From: an uncultured Saprospiraceae bacterium
GTDB taxonomy: Bacteria; Bacteroidota; Bacteroidia; Chitinophagales; Saprospiraceae
Assembly: GCA_937934275.1 (NCBI GenBank)
Contig: CALHAM010000046.1
Location: 62,001 to 126,000, forward strand
Direction: 5' to 3'
DNA length: 64,000 nucleotides
Part shown: positions 38,201 through 46,670 of the stretch, piece after piece
Numbering within the stretch: position 1 is the first letter of the stretch
How the letters are laid out: every line of letters begins with the position of its first letter
The notes under the pieces: model-generated
Seen by the model: only the letters and a program-made list of their open reading frames with translations
What the model was told of the DNA's origin: nothing
Database searches by the model: none
Program-made: the position numbers and the translations under genes

Positions 38201-38733
38201 ATAAGCACATTGAACGCCGCTCCCTCTGGGATGGGAGACCCGTCGGTATTTTTTACCTCCCACTTAAGAAGAACAGCGTCGTATTGCACCGTAATGACAG
38301 CGTTATTGTAAACGCCTCCCACTCCGTTAGGATTCCAGAGTTGGGACACGTAAAAACTCGCGCTAGGGTTACGGTTGAGCGTCGAGTGGTCCAATATCAT
38401 TCTCCCTCCGCTGGAGCGCTGTACAAACGCTTGATTGTTAGGATTTGACCAAAGAATAGAAAAGCGAACGCCCAAGGGCATTGTCTCCATACTCTGGTTA
38501 AAGACAGCCCATTGACTACCGTTGTACCAAACGCCTATTGCGTAAGAGTTGGCCACAGTGTTACTTCTGTCGTATTCTACAATAATGACAGCATTAGGGT
38601 TGCCGTTCAGCCCTTGAATATCCAGGTAGGTGGAATTTGCGCTAGTATTCGAGGCTGTAGAAACATGCTGTACTCGTTCTTGAGCACAAAGGGCGACAGA
38701 CAGGAAGAAAGGTAGGAGGATGGTGAATCGCAT
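35266..38733 (-). CDS. exported M19-like (renal dipeptidase-like) metallopeptidase with two N-terminal repeats
   Basis: Start MRFTILLPFFLSVALCAQ. WGFADTHTHPTN, IDMEHSSKASADRIF, PVISSHTDPRELSF and RSGGTVGVLAFPYR resemble M19 motifs. The N-terminus has two similar repeats, each ending in PxGxxFxxL-type segments. Confidence 0.7.
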   Translation of the reverse strand: MRFTILLPFFLSVALCAQERVQHVSTASNTSANSTYLDIQGLNGNPNAVIIVEYDRSNTVANSYAIGVWYNGSQWAVFNQSMETMPLGVRFSILWSNPNNQAFVQRSSGGRMILDHSTLNRNPSASFYVSQLWNPNGVGGVYNNAVITVQYDAVLLKWEVKNTDGSPIPEGAAFNVLIPVSTTSNPSEVAANPPYVPQDVNAIRDVGRIRNDTEFENWSFERGLLGWTPMRGNAFDNQPVQGEIVLTDRVLRRMSLSNGGIGGDYWKGMPYPIGIKGNYWVGTSEGQGETPVGSLVSEPFKLTKRYISGLVGGSKKPRQVRIELLMKKSEYDALPGNKVMLMTGENLAYFTQAGLNANSADGEYQIIKVAFPAKASEELERFQWELPQEAIGKTFRIRIIDDAADGHINVDDFRFTGAPLEVIRVGETSYDIDKPVWGFADTHTHPTNNLGFGGKTIVGAASGDMAVEFSRDKCISMHSDLGAGVTNNILVTQVDPHHMHGFPDFVGFPRFNSKFHQQQHVAWIKRAYEGGLRLICALGVTNMYWATRAFGLGARPDAPIDDESAALQQIEEMKRIVAQNSSWMEIADSPRKAREIILSGKLAVVLGVEMDNFGNFKDNDYVWQDNYPMPPSKPLVTLPDNMDEATRMMRDKLTYYYNLGIRQVTPMHYINGVFGGTAQFRYEFALINHAFHNKPYELTDGYNQGIAFNLLLDESILKTILGNTSEAFGRIFSGQSNCTGRCIGCTFSTVNSTMCATGLTQKGEMMFRELMRKGFIIDMEHSSKASADRIFTLAESYRYPVISSHTDPRELSFKPSYAARFQGSDEEKVRLFGTAVMGNLTHEGMLSSENYDRIARSGGTVGVLAFPYRKKTYAHPENRVANDCDGSSKTWCQMYLYSLHKMSGRGVALSTDRGFNDFIAPRFGPWAAYRLKDEPLASLKIQLREQQKWAQSDAVRYSTPISFYHFNLFTEAGVHDTEEDAWHAVAYYHLVSTDSRNAPLSAYVTRQGRIKNYIDGMNMTYDQAAAFVFAGGSTTHERLAGYCVKNGITPQQLSDARWHNDDWLKENYYYLSNVWNSWKRMTGSTKNEPLKRCKAGNREWDYNMDGLAHYGLIPDFLQDCKNVGLSPQQLRPLFNSAEDYIQMWEKAEAARVNVR

Positions 38734-39224
38734 ACGATAACTAATTATGTTAATCGCTGAATATCGTAATATAGAAAAAGGCCTTGCTGCTTCTCTTGTT
38801 CGCTCAACGATTACCAGCCAAGAAAGGTAGCTGTAGCGCACAATCTGGAAAGTCGAAGTGCTTAAACCCATATCAACTAGCGCGCTTTGAGGACATGTAT
38901 TTTTCCTGTAAAATATTCAAATATAGATCCGTTAACGATTTTTACTAGCCATGACCGTTCTAAAATATAAAATTTAATATACCATCTATGCTTTTTTGAG
39001 CCATGTCCAGTTCTTTCGAAGTTGCAACCCGCTATAAGTATCGATAGAAGAGAAGTGCATCTAAGTTGAAGTTGTTTACTCTCTAGGTCAAACGTAAAAA
39101 GGTAGCTCATCCGTTCGAGAAGCGATAGCGTGGCAGAGGCTGGCCATGCTGAGTTGGCCTTTTTGCTCTTTTCGGCCTTTGGGTGAGTGTTAAAGAAGCG
39201 TATTGCTGCTTTTGGGCCTCTGCC

Positions 39225-39232
39225 TACCTTTG
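39225..39232 (+). promoter_or_regulatory. putative -7 box TACCTTTG
   Basis: TAnnTTTG consensus 53 bp upstream of ATG 39286. Confidence 0.5.
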
Positions 39233-39285
39233 CGCTCACCGGCGTTTTCGGAGTTTTGGGCGTCGGCACTGAACTAATTACAACC

Positions 39286-40551
39286 ATGCGTTTATTGCTT
39301 CGCCGCGTCCGAGTGTTTGTAGATGGACGCCTTTCCGAGCCTCAAGATGTATATGTGCGCGAAGGCCTTGTTGCTGCTGTGGGGCGCGATCTGCTGCCGG
39401 AGGCTGGCACCGAGGAGGTGCTGTTTTCCGAGGAAGTTTGGGCCATGCCGGGTTGGCTCGATGTGGGCGCTCAGGTAGGTGAGCCGGGCTATGAGCATCG
39501 AGAAGACTTGCAGTCGGCGGCTCGGGCAGCAGCAGCTGGAGGCTTCACGGCGTTAGCACCGTTTCCGAACACTCTGCCTGTTGTCGATAACAAGGGGGCG
39601 GTGAATTTCGTCTTGCATAAGACCGCTAAGGAGCCGGTGCATTTCTATCCGATTGGAGCGTTATCAGCAGGTGCGGCCGGCAAAGATTTGGCCGAGCTAT
39701 ACGACATGCACAGCGCTGGTGCGGTGGCTTTCTCCGACGGCAACCAACCTGTGCAAGATGCAGGCTTGCTCTTACGCGCGCTGCAGTACGTGCAGGCATT
39801 CAATGGGTTGGTGATGGATTGGCCGTTTCACCAAAGTTTAGCTGCTGGAGGCCAGATGCATGAGGGCGTGGTCAGCACGCGCTTGGGTTTGCGGGGCATT
39901 GCGCCGCTGGCCGAAGAGGTCGCTGTCCAGCGCAGCCTGAGCCTTCTGGAGTATACGGGTGGGCGTCTGCACTTGCATTTGCTTTCTTCGGCCAAGAGTG
40001 TGGCGCTGGTGCGCGCGGCCAAAGCGGCTGGCTTGCCCGTAACGGCCTCAGCGGCTGTGCTCAACCTCTGTTTTACGGACGAGCAACTGGATGACTTCAA
40101 CAGTTTGTGGAAGGTGTTGCCGCCTTTGCGCGACGAATACCATCGTCAGGCGCTGCTCGAAGGGATGGCCGACGGGACGCTCGATTTTCTCTGTAGCAAC
40201 CACACGCCCTGGAATGTGGAGGCTAAGCAGGTAGAGCTGCCCTATGCTGAAGCGGGCGCTATTGGCTTGGAAACGGCCTTTTCTCTTTGCCGCACCTACT
40301 TGGCTGACGCCCTGCCGCCCGAAAGATTGGTGGAAAAATGGGCGCTCGCTCCCAGGCGAATCTTGGGCCTACCCATCCCTGAAATCCGGGTAGGCGCCTC
40401 TGCTGAGTTAGCGCTTTTTGCCCCTGACCGAGAATGGACGCCAACGGCAGAGCAGTTGTACTCGCGCTCTGCAAACACCCCTTTGCTGGGCGAATGCCTG
40501 CGCGGCCAGCCGTTGGGCATTATCAGTCGTGGTCAGGCCGTATGGCGCTGA
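39286..40551 (+). CDS. dihydroorotase-like amidohydrolase lacking canonical metal ligands
   Basis: WAMPGWLDVGAQVGEPGYEHREDLQSAARAAAAGGFTALAPFPNTLPVVDN aligns with DHOase D-x-H-x-H-x-R-E-P-G, but HxH is replaced by GAQ. SNHTPW replaces the [ST]DHAPH block. Confidence 0.8.
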   Translation: MRLLLRRVRVFVDGRLSEPQDVYVREGLVAAVGRDLLPEAGTEEVLFSEEVWAMPGWLDVGAQVGEPGYEHREDLQSAARAAAAGGFTALAPFPNTLPVVDNKGAVNFVLHKTAKEPVHFYPIGALSAGAAGKDLAELYDMHSAGAVAFSDGNQPVQDAGLLLRALQYVQAFNGLVMDWPFHQSLAAGGQMHEGVVSTRLGLRGIAPLAEEVAVQRSLSLLEYTGGRLHLHLLSSAKSVALVRAAKAAGLPVTASAAVLNLCFTDEQLDDFNSLWKVLPPLRDEYHRQALLEGMADGTLDFLCSNHTPWNVEAKQVELPYAEAGAIGLETAFSLCRTYLADALPPERLVEKWALAPRRILGLPIPEIRVGASAELALFAPDREWTPTAEQLYSRSANTPLLGECLRGQPLGIISRGQAVWR

Positions 40552-40628
40552 CCGCCCGTGCGCCCGGGAGCAGCGGTTTGTGGCGCTCCCTCATTCATTT
40601 GTCTGTCGAAAAGTAAGCCAGTAACGCT

Positions 40629-41966
40629 TCAACGCTCTTTGGGCATCTCTACTGCTTTAGGGATGGGGTGTCGCTCGGCAGGGGTTGTTTTCAACTGAGG
40701 GTTGCGCAAGCGCGACTGTGTGGCGTCTGGCACATTTTCGGGTCGGGTGCGCGGCTGGGTTTGGGCAGGAGGGGTGGTCTGGCCGGGGATGGGAGCCTCG
40801 ATTAGGCGCTCGGGCACAGGCAAAAGGCCCATGCGGTGCTGGATATCGCGCGGCAGCGCGTTGACGTGCAGAGTCAGCGAGAGGGTGTTCATGCGCAAGT
40901 AGGCGTTGGAGGCATAGAGGTAGCCCTTGCGCTCGGAGATTTCGCCCCAGGAATTTTTGACGGCGTAGAACAGGCCTCCCTGGGTTTCGTTGAGCATGCC
41001 AGTGATGTGCATCAGGTGGTCGTCTTGGGTTTCCAAGCGGTCGAAAGCGCGCTGACGCATTTCCTGAGTGACCACTTTTTCAGGTTCCCAGTATTTAAAA
41101 ACAGCAGCGACTTGTTCGGGGGTGCGCTCTTTCCAGTCTATATCGGGCAAAATGGCCAGCCCTTCCTTGGCGGAAAAGCCGGGGTTGCTCACGTCAGCGT
41201 CCCAGGCGACGGTGTAGCCGTTTTGGAGGGCGTGATTGAGGCAGCGCATGAGGTCGTTTAGCGGCAGGTTGTAGTATTGACCGTTAGAGAAGTTGTCGGG
41301 GAGTTCCAAGACGATGTATGTCCAGAAGGGATGGTGGGTAAACGATGTCAGGTGTACGTAGTGCTCGGGCTTAATGCCCAGAAAGTCGCGAAAGGACGTC
41401 GGCGTATACTGGACGCCCTGGTAGACAAACGTAGTGGGCACTGGTCCAAACTCTTGGTCTAAGATTTTTTCAATTTGCGCCAGCCAATCCTCGGCCAGTT
41501 CATTGCGCTTGGCCTGGGCGATGAAGGTATCGCATAGGGTTTTGAGGGTGGTTTCTAAGGCGCTATGATCGAGGGGTTGGTTAGGGTTTTTACGGCCTGG
41601 GTAGGCACTTTCGGGCATGAGGCCGTACTTCTGGATAGCGTTGAGTTTATCGTGTACCAATCCGCCCTGGCCGAATTGAGCAGTGCCGAGTCGGCGGACG
41701 TAGTTTTCACATTTTTGTCGGTAGACGCAACGCACGGTGTACATTTCCGAGAGATTGTGTTCGCCCTTGCCTCGGCGCAGCAATTCGCTTTCGAGCAGGG
41801 AGGTGGCGGCAAAGCTCCAGCAGGTGCCGGTTTTTTGCTGGTCTTTTACGGCCGTGGCCGGCAGCATCTTGAGAGGTTTAAACTCATACGGCTCCAGTTT
41901 TTGGGCGTTGAGTGCCAGCGCTATAAAGGCGGCAAATAGAGCGGTGAATATAGGTTTGCAGTTCAT
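40629..41966 (-). CDS. C1 family cysteine peptidase (bleomycin hydrolase/PepC-like)
   Basis: AVKDQQKTGTCWSFAATSLLESELLRRG (Cys site), DDHLMHITGMLNE (His), FYAVKNSWGEISERKGYLYAS (Asn); signal peptide; Pro-rich C-terminus. Confidence 0.88.
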   Translation of the reverse strand: MNCKPIFTALFAAFIALALNAQKLEPYEFKPLKMLPATAVKDQQKTGTCWSFAATSLLESELLRRGKGEHNLSEMYTVRCVYRQKCENYVRRLGTAQFGQGGLVHDKLNAIQKYGLMPESAYPGRKNPNQPLDHSALETTLKTLCDTFIAQAKRNELAEDWLAQIEKILDQEFGPVPTTFVYQGVQYTPTSFRDFLGIKPEHYVHLTSFTHHPFWTYIVLELPDNFSNGQYYNLPLNDLMRCLNHALQNGYTVAWDADVSNPGFSAKEGLAILPDIDWKERTPEQVAAVFKYWEPEKVVTQEMRQRAFDRLETQDDHLMHITGMLNETQGGLFYAVKNSWGEISERKGYLYASNAYLRMNTLSLTLHVNALPRDIQHRMGLLPVPERLIEAPIPGQTTPPAQTQPRTRPENVPDATQSRLRNPQLKTTPAERHPIPKAVEMPKER

Positions 41967-42140
41967 AGTGCGAATATTTGATTCGGTGGTGATAGTAAGG
42001 CTTCGTTGTCAATGAGCCGAAACAGGTATTAGGTTCGTTAGTTGAGAGAACTTAAGGCTTTGGCCTACCCGCTTTTGCCCACTTGCGCAAAGATAGGGCT
42101 TGGGTTTCTGACCGGGGCGCTTGAGATACGCAGGCTGTGT

Positions 42141-43646
42141 TTAGCCCTTCAAGACAAAGGCTTCCAAAGCGGCAGCAATGGTTCGGTTGTTTGCTAAGCG
42201 CGGTGTTTTGTTTTGGCCGCCCAACTTGCCTTGAGTTTTCATGTAGGTGCGAAAGGCGTCGCGTTGCACAGGGCGAATGACCAACGGGCGCAGGATGCCG
42301 CCGCGCACTAAGTCGTCGTAATAGATGTTCTGTTTGCGCATGCGCGCATCCACTGCCAGGGCGAAAGCCGCTAAATCTGCTGGAATGCAGTCGAATTCGA
42401 TGAACCACTCGTGGTAAGGAGCACCGCCTTCGGGAGGGGTTACTTGAGGAGCTACAGTGAACTCGACGATGCTCACACCGGCCTGACGCGCCACGGGCAG
42501 CAGGGCTTCTTCCACCTCCTTGCCGATGACGTGTTCGCCAAAGGCGGAGATGAAATGCTTGACGCGCCCACTCACAACGAGGCGATAAGGGCGTGTGGAG
42601 ACGAACTGCACGGTATCGCCCAGGTCGTAGCCCCACAGGCCGGCATTGGTATGCAGCACAACGGCGTAATTGACGCCCACCTCAACCTCGCGCAGCCACA
42701 GGCGCTTGGGGTGGGTGCTGCCTACCTCTTGAGTGGGGATGAACTCGAAGAACATACCCGCGTCCGTGTTGAGCAACAGGCCCTGGTGCGGGAACGCATC
42801 TTGGAAGGCGATAAAGCCCTCTGAGGCCGGATAAGTTTCTACGGAGTCGATGGGCTGGCCTACTAGGGCCTCCAGCTTGGAGCGATACGGCTCGAAGTTG
42901 ACGCCCCCGTAAACGAAGACCGAGTAGTTGGGAAAAATTTCGCACACGGTAGTTTTGCCGCTGCGGGCCAGTAGGCGCTCGTAGTACATCTGCACCCAGG
43001 GCGGTATGCCGGAGATGAGGCGCATATCGGCGTGGAGGGTTTCGTCTACGATGCGCTCGAGTTTTTCCTCCCAATCTTCGATGCAGTTGGTGGACCAAGA
43101 AGGCAGCTGGTTGGTCCGTAACCAAGCAGGCACCAGGTGGTTGCTGATGCCGCTGAGTCGACCAGTGGGAATACCGCCGACGTCGTCTAAGGCCGGGCTA
43201 CCGGAGAGGAAGATCATCTTGCCGTCGAGCCAGCGGCCGTTGCCTGTACGGGCGTAGTAGTTGAACAGAGCGTCGCGCGCCGTCCCGAAGTGGAGCGGCG
43301 TGCTTTCGCGGCTCATAGGAATGTACTTGACGCCCGACGTAGTGCCCGAGGTTTTAGCAAAATAGCGCGGACGACCGGGCCAGAGGACATCCTTTTCGCC
43401 CGCCTTGATGCGCTCGATATAGGGTTTAAGGGCTTCGTAATCGCGAACGGGCACGGCTCGAAAGAGGTCTTGCGGCGTGCGTACGGAGGCGAAGCCGTGT
43501 TCGCGACCAAAGGCCGTATGTCGGCCGCGCTGCATTAGCTGCCGAAGTATTTTTTCTTGGTCGGCAAGGGCGTTGGCGGCCATGCGCTCGATGCGGCGAG
43601 CAACAGCCCAGGCCAAGGGACGAATGACAGCGGAACGAAAGCCCAT
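42141..43646 (-). CDS. GH3 auxin-responsive promoter family protein (acyl-amido synthetase-like)
   Basis: RYFAKTSGTTSGVKYIPMSRES, YPASEGFIAFQ, GLWGYDLGDTVQFVSTRPYRLVVSGRVKHFISAFGEHV; GH3 fold signatures. Confidence 0.88.
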   Translation of the reverse strand: MGFRSAVIRPLAWAVARRIERMAANALADQEKILRQLMQRGRHTAFGREHGFASVRTPQDLFRAVPVRDYEALKPYIERIKAGEKDVLWPGRPRYFAKTSGTTSGVKYIPMSRESTPLHFGTARDALFNYYARTGNGRWLDGKMIFLSGSPALDDVGGIPTGRLSGISNHLVPAWLRTNQLPSWSTNCIEDWEEKLERIVDETLHADMRLISGIPPWVQMYYERLLARSGKTTVCEIFPNYSVFVYGGVNFEPYRSKLEALVGQPIDSVETYPASEGFIAFQDAFPHQGLLLNTDAGMFFEFIPTQEVGSTHPKRLWLREVEVGVNYAVVLHTNAGLWGYDLGDTVQFVSTRPYRLVVSGRVKHFISAFGEHVIGKEVEEALLPVARQAGVSIVEFTVAPQVTPPEGGAPYHEWFIEFDCIPADLAAFALAVDARMRKQNIYYDDLVRGGILRPLVIRPVQRDAFRTYMKTQGKLGGQNKTPRLANNRTIAAALEAFVLKG

Positions 43647-43657
43647 GCTATCGACAG

Positions 43658-44410
43658 TTATTCGTAAATGACTTTGCGCAACAGACGCAAACTCAGCGTG
43701 AGTTCAAGCGTAACGTTTCGAATGCGCCGCTCTGGGATGCGCGTGCGCTGCCCGGGGTTGAGCGGGTCAATGACGTTCTCGATAGGCGGCTGGTTGTACT
43801 GGAGCGTGAAGTCGGGGCTTACTGAGAACATCAGCTGCCCGCCCACGAGCTCTGAAAAGGGCAACTCTATACCGCCGCCTAAGAAGGCACCAGCCACCCA
43901 ACGATTGACTGCACCCTCGAAGGGGTAATAAATCTGCACTAGCGGATTTTGGCTGCCAGCTAAGGCTCCTAGATTAGTGCTCAGCGTATATTCACCGCGC
44001 AGACCGATGGAATAAAAATATTTGCTGCCTACCTCCCCGTCAAACTTCTGCTTCGCTCCCAAAATGAGCACTAAGTTGCGAAATTGAAATTCCTCCTTAA
44101 AAATAAGCAGAGGCTTTCCTATGCCTTGAAAAAAGGTAAAGCGGTTGGCGCTACCGCGCACATGATAGCCGACTTGGGCGAAAACACTGCTGCGATCCTC
44201 TTTATTGTCTATAGTCTCGATGGCCAAAGAGGCGTGGTATTTGAACAGCGGTTTTCGATCGAACGAATTGTCCCAGCGCTGAAAGCCCATGCTCGGCCCA
44301 CCGCCTATGACAAAGGCTGTAGATTGACCTATCAAACTCGAACACCCGACGGCCCAAAAGACCCAAAAAGCAATTCCCCTGTGCATCTGTTGCGTTTTTT
44401 GTACGGGCAA
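43658..44410 (-). CDS. outer membrane beta-barrel hypothetical protein
   Basis: Signal peptide, alternating beta pattern, ends TLELTLSLRLLRKVIYE. Confidence 0.6.
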   Translation of the reverse strand: MPVQKTQQMHRGIAFWVFWAVGCSSLIGQSTAFVIGGGPSMGFQRWDNSFDRKPLFKYHASLAIETIDNKEDRSSVFAQVGYHVRGSANRFTFFQGIGKPLLIFKEEFQFRNLVLILGAKQKFDGEVGSKYFYSIGLRGEYTLSTNLGALAGSQNPLVQIYYPFEGAVNRWVAGAFLGGGIELPFSELVGGQLMFSVSPDFTLQYNQPPIENVIDPLNPGQRTRIPERRIRNVTLELTLSLRLLRKVIYE

Positions 44411-44467
44411 ATTACGGGAATACTGCCGGAATGTCGGTTAAGAGCAAGGCAATTTCCAGGGGGCTGC

Positions 44468-44475
44468 TACCTTTG
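44468..44475 (+). promoter_or_regulatory. putative -7 box TACCTTTG
   Basis: 38-45 bp upstream of ATG 44513; supports the shorter start for the M3 peptidase. Confidence 0.5.
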
Positions 44476-44512
44476 TGTCTGTTCAAAACTTTCTAATCTT
44501 CTCCTGACCAGC

Positions 44513-46222
44513 ATGACTTCCCTCGCTACCACCTTTGAAAATTTTGCCTACCAACGCCCCGATATCCAGGCTATTGAAAAGGCATTTGACCAGTTGTTAA
44601 ACACCTTTGAGCGCGCGCCAGACGCCGAAGCGCAGCTGGAGGCCTTTAGGCACATACAGGCTTTGCGCAAACATTTCAGCAGCATGTACAACCTCTGTTA
44701 CGTGCGCCATACGGCCGACACGCGCGATCCGTTCTACGAGGCGGAAAACACCTACTTCGACGAGACGCTGCCCGCCGTAGAGGCGCTCAACGACCGGCTA
44801 TACCGCGCGTTGCTGGCCTCGCCGTTTCGATCAGCATTAGAAGCGCACTTCGGCACCCACCTCTTCACCTTAGCCGAACTGGCGCTGCGGACGTTCACAC
44901 CAGAGATTTTAAACAACCTGCAGGAGGAAAATGCGCTTTCGTCGGAATACACGCGGCTGAAAGCCAAGGCCATCATCGAATTCGACGGCCAGTCTTACAA
45001 CCTCAGTAGCCTGACCCCTCTGGAGCAATCGAGCGACCGCGACACGCGTCGCCGCGCCACGGCTGCCCGCTGGGCTTTCTTTTCGCAAAACGGCGAGCGC
45101 TTCGACACACTGTTCGACCGCCTGGTGCATACCCGCCACACCATCGCTCAGAAATTGGGGGCGCCCAACTTCGTCTCCGTAGGCTACGCTCGCATGCGGC
45201 GCTCCGACTACACCCCGGAGATGGTGGCGGCCTTTCGCCGGCAAATCCGCGAGCACATCGTGCCTATCGCCTCCGAACTCTACGAACGGCAACGCCGACG
45301 CTTAGGGTTGGAAACCCTCTACTACTACGATGAGGCTTATCTGTTCCCTACGGGCAATCCAAAGCCTATGGGCAACCCGCAGGATATCATTGACAGCGCC
45401 GCCCAAATGTACCGAGCGTTGTCGCCCGAAACCGACGCTTTCTTCCAATACATGCTCCAACGCCATTTATTGGATTTGGTCAATCGCGACGGCAAAGCTA
45501 CCGGAGGCTATTGCACCTTTATCCCAGCCTACGAAGCCCCCTTCATTTTTTCTAATTTTAACGGCACCAGCGGCGACGTGGATGTGCTCACCCACGAGGC
45601 TGGGCATGCCTTCCAAGTGTGGCTGAGCCGCCACCACGAAGTCGAGGAGTATTATTGGCCCAGCAGCGAAGCAGCTGAAATTCACTCGATGAGCATGGAG
45701 TTCTTCGCCTGGCCTTGGATGCCGCTCTTCTTCGGCGATCAAGCAGAGAAATACTGCTTCATGCACCTGACCAACGCCTTGTGCTTTCTGCCCTACGGCG
45801 CTGCTGTCGACGAATTCCAACACATCATTTACGAAAACCCACACCTTTCGCCCGATGAGCGCAAAGGGGTGTGGCGGCAGCTGGAGGCCCTCTATTTACC
45901 TCACCGCAACTACGCCGATAACGCCTACCTGAACGCTGGCGGCTTTTGGCAAAAACAAAGCCACATCTACAATTCGCCGTTCTATTATATCGACTATGCG
46001 TTGGCGCAAATTTGTGCCTTTCAGTTCTGGAAGCGCAGCCGCGAAGATCGCGCCAAGGCCTGGGCCGACTATTTGCGCCTGTGCCGCGCTGGCGGCAGCC
46101 AGCCTTTCCTCACCCTCGTCCAAGTGGCCGGTCTTCGATCGCCCTTCGACCCCGAGTGTGTCCCATCTGTTATCGGCGAAATTCGCCAGTATTTGGATGG
46201 AGTGGACGACACCGTGTTTTAA
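44513..46222 (+). CDS. M3 family oligoendopeptidase
   Basis: MTSLATTFENFAYQRPDIQAIEKAFDQLL...DVLTHEAGHAFQVWLSRHHE...EIHSMSMEFFAWP; HExxH zinc site. The track start at 44084 overlaps the antisense gene and is rejected. Confidence 0.93.
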   Translation: MTSLATTFENFAYQRPDIQAIEKAFDQLLNTFERAPDAEAQLEAFRHIQALRKHFSSMYNLCYVRHTADTRDPFYEAENTYFDETLPAVEALNDRLYRALLASPFRSALEAHFGTHLFTLAELALRTFTPEILNNLQEENALSSEYTRLKAKAIIEFDGQSYNLSSLTPLEQSSDRDTRRRATAARWAFFSQNGERFDTLFDRLVHTRHTIAQKLGAPNFVSVGYARMRRSDYTPEMVAAFRRQIREHIVPIASELYERQRRRLGLETLYYYDEAYLFPTGNPKPMGNPQDIIDSAAQMYRALSPETDAFFQYMLQRHLLDLVNRDGKATGGYCTFIPAYEAPFIFSNFNGTSGDVDVLTHEAGHAFQVWLSRHHEVEEYYWPSSEAAEIHSMSMEFFAWPWMPLFFGDQAEKYCFMHLTNALCFLPYGAAVDEFQHIIYENPHLSPDERKGVWRQLEALYLPHRNYADNAYLNAGGFWQKQSHIYNSPFYYIDYALAQICAFQFWKRSREDRAKAWADYLRLCRAGGSQPFLTLVQVAGLRSPFDPECVPSVIGEIRQYLDGVDDTVF

Positions 46223-46264
46223 TTTTTTTAAAAAAAGGTCTTGCGCGTTCCAGCCTAGAGTGCA

Positions 46265-46272
46265 TAACTTTG
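46265..46272 (+). promoter_or_regulatory. putative -7 box TAACTTTG of tRNA-Asn
   Basis: TAnnTTTG consensus 19 bp upstream of the tRNA 5' end. Confidence 0.5.
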
Positions 46273-46290
46273 CCCCGCTTTTTAGGGAAT

Positions 46291-46364
46291 GCCTCATTAG
46301 CTCAGTCGGTTAGAGCGGCGGACTGTTAATCCGTAGGTCCTAGGTTCAAGTCCTAGATGAGGCG
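46291..46364 (+). tRNA. tRNA-Asn (anticodon GTT)
   Basis: Acceptor GCCTCAT/ATGAGGC, anticodon loop CTGTTAA, T-arm CCTAG-GTTCAAG-TCCTAG. CCA not encoded. Confidence 0.96.
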
Positions 46365-46375
46365 CAACAAAGACG

Positions 46376-46410
46376 AAACAGCCTTGCCTGAGTTTCAGGC
46401 AAGGCTGTTT
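46376..46410 (+). terminator. hairpin after tRNA-Asn
   Basis: Perfect 16-bp stem AAACAGCCTTGCCTGA/TCAGGCAAGGCTGTTT with loop GTT; weak T tract. Confidence 0.7.
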
Positions 46411-46670
46411 GGCTTATATGCCTTTTCTTTTAGCATCGCGGCTTCGGTAAATACTTTTTCTTTTTCTGAGCGTAACCCTCAGCGCATTTTGGGCAGACTT
46501 GTTAAACTCTAGGCAAGAGAAGGTTTTTCGGCTCTTTAGGGTCGCATGGACACCGGCATCGCTCGCCTGTAGCGGCCTTTGCAGAGGGTTTTCCTGGGCA
46601 AGGTCGGCGTACAGACCTTTTTGACTTGAAATTTTCTCCTACTTTCGCCCCAAAACAGCAATATCGAAAC

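Noticed and set aside
38877-39287. 136-aa minus-strand ORF upstream of the dihydroorotase-like gene
   Set aside because: Covers the TACCTTTG promoter region of the opposite gene and lacks domain features.
44084-44512. N-terminal extension of the M3 peptidase ORF
   Set aside because: Overlaps the antisense beta-barrel gene and precedes the -7 box at 44468; the true start is ATG 44513.
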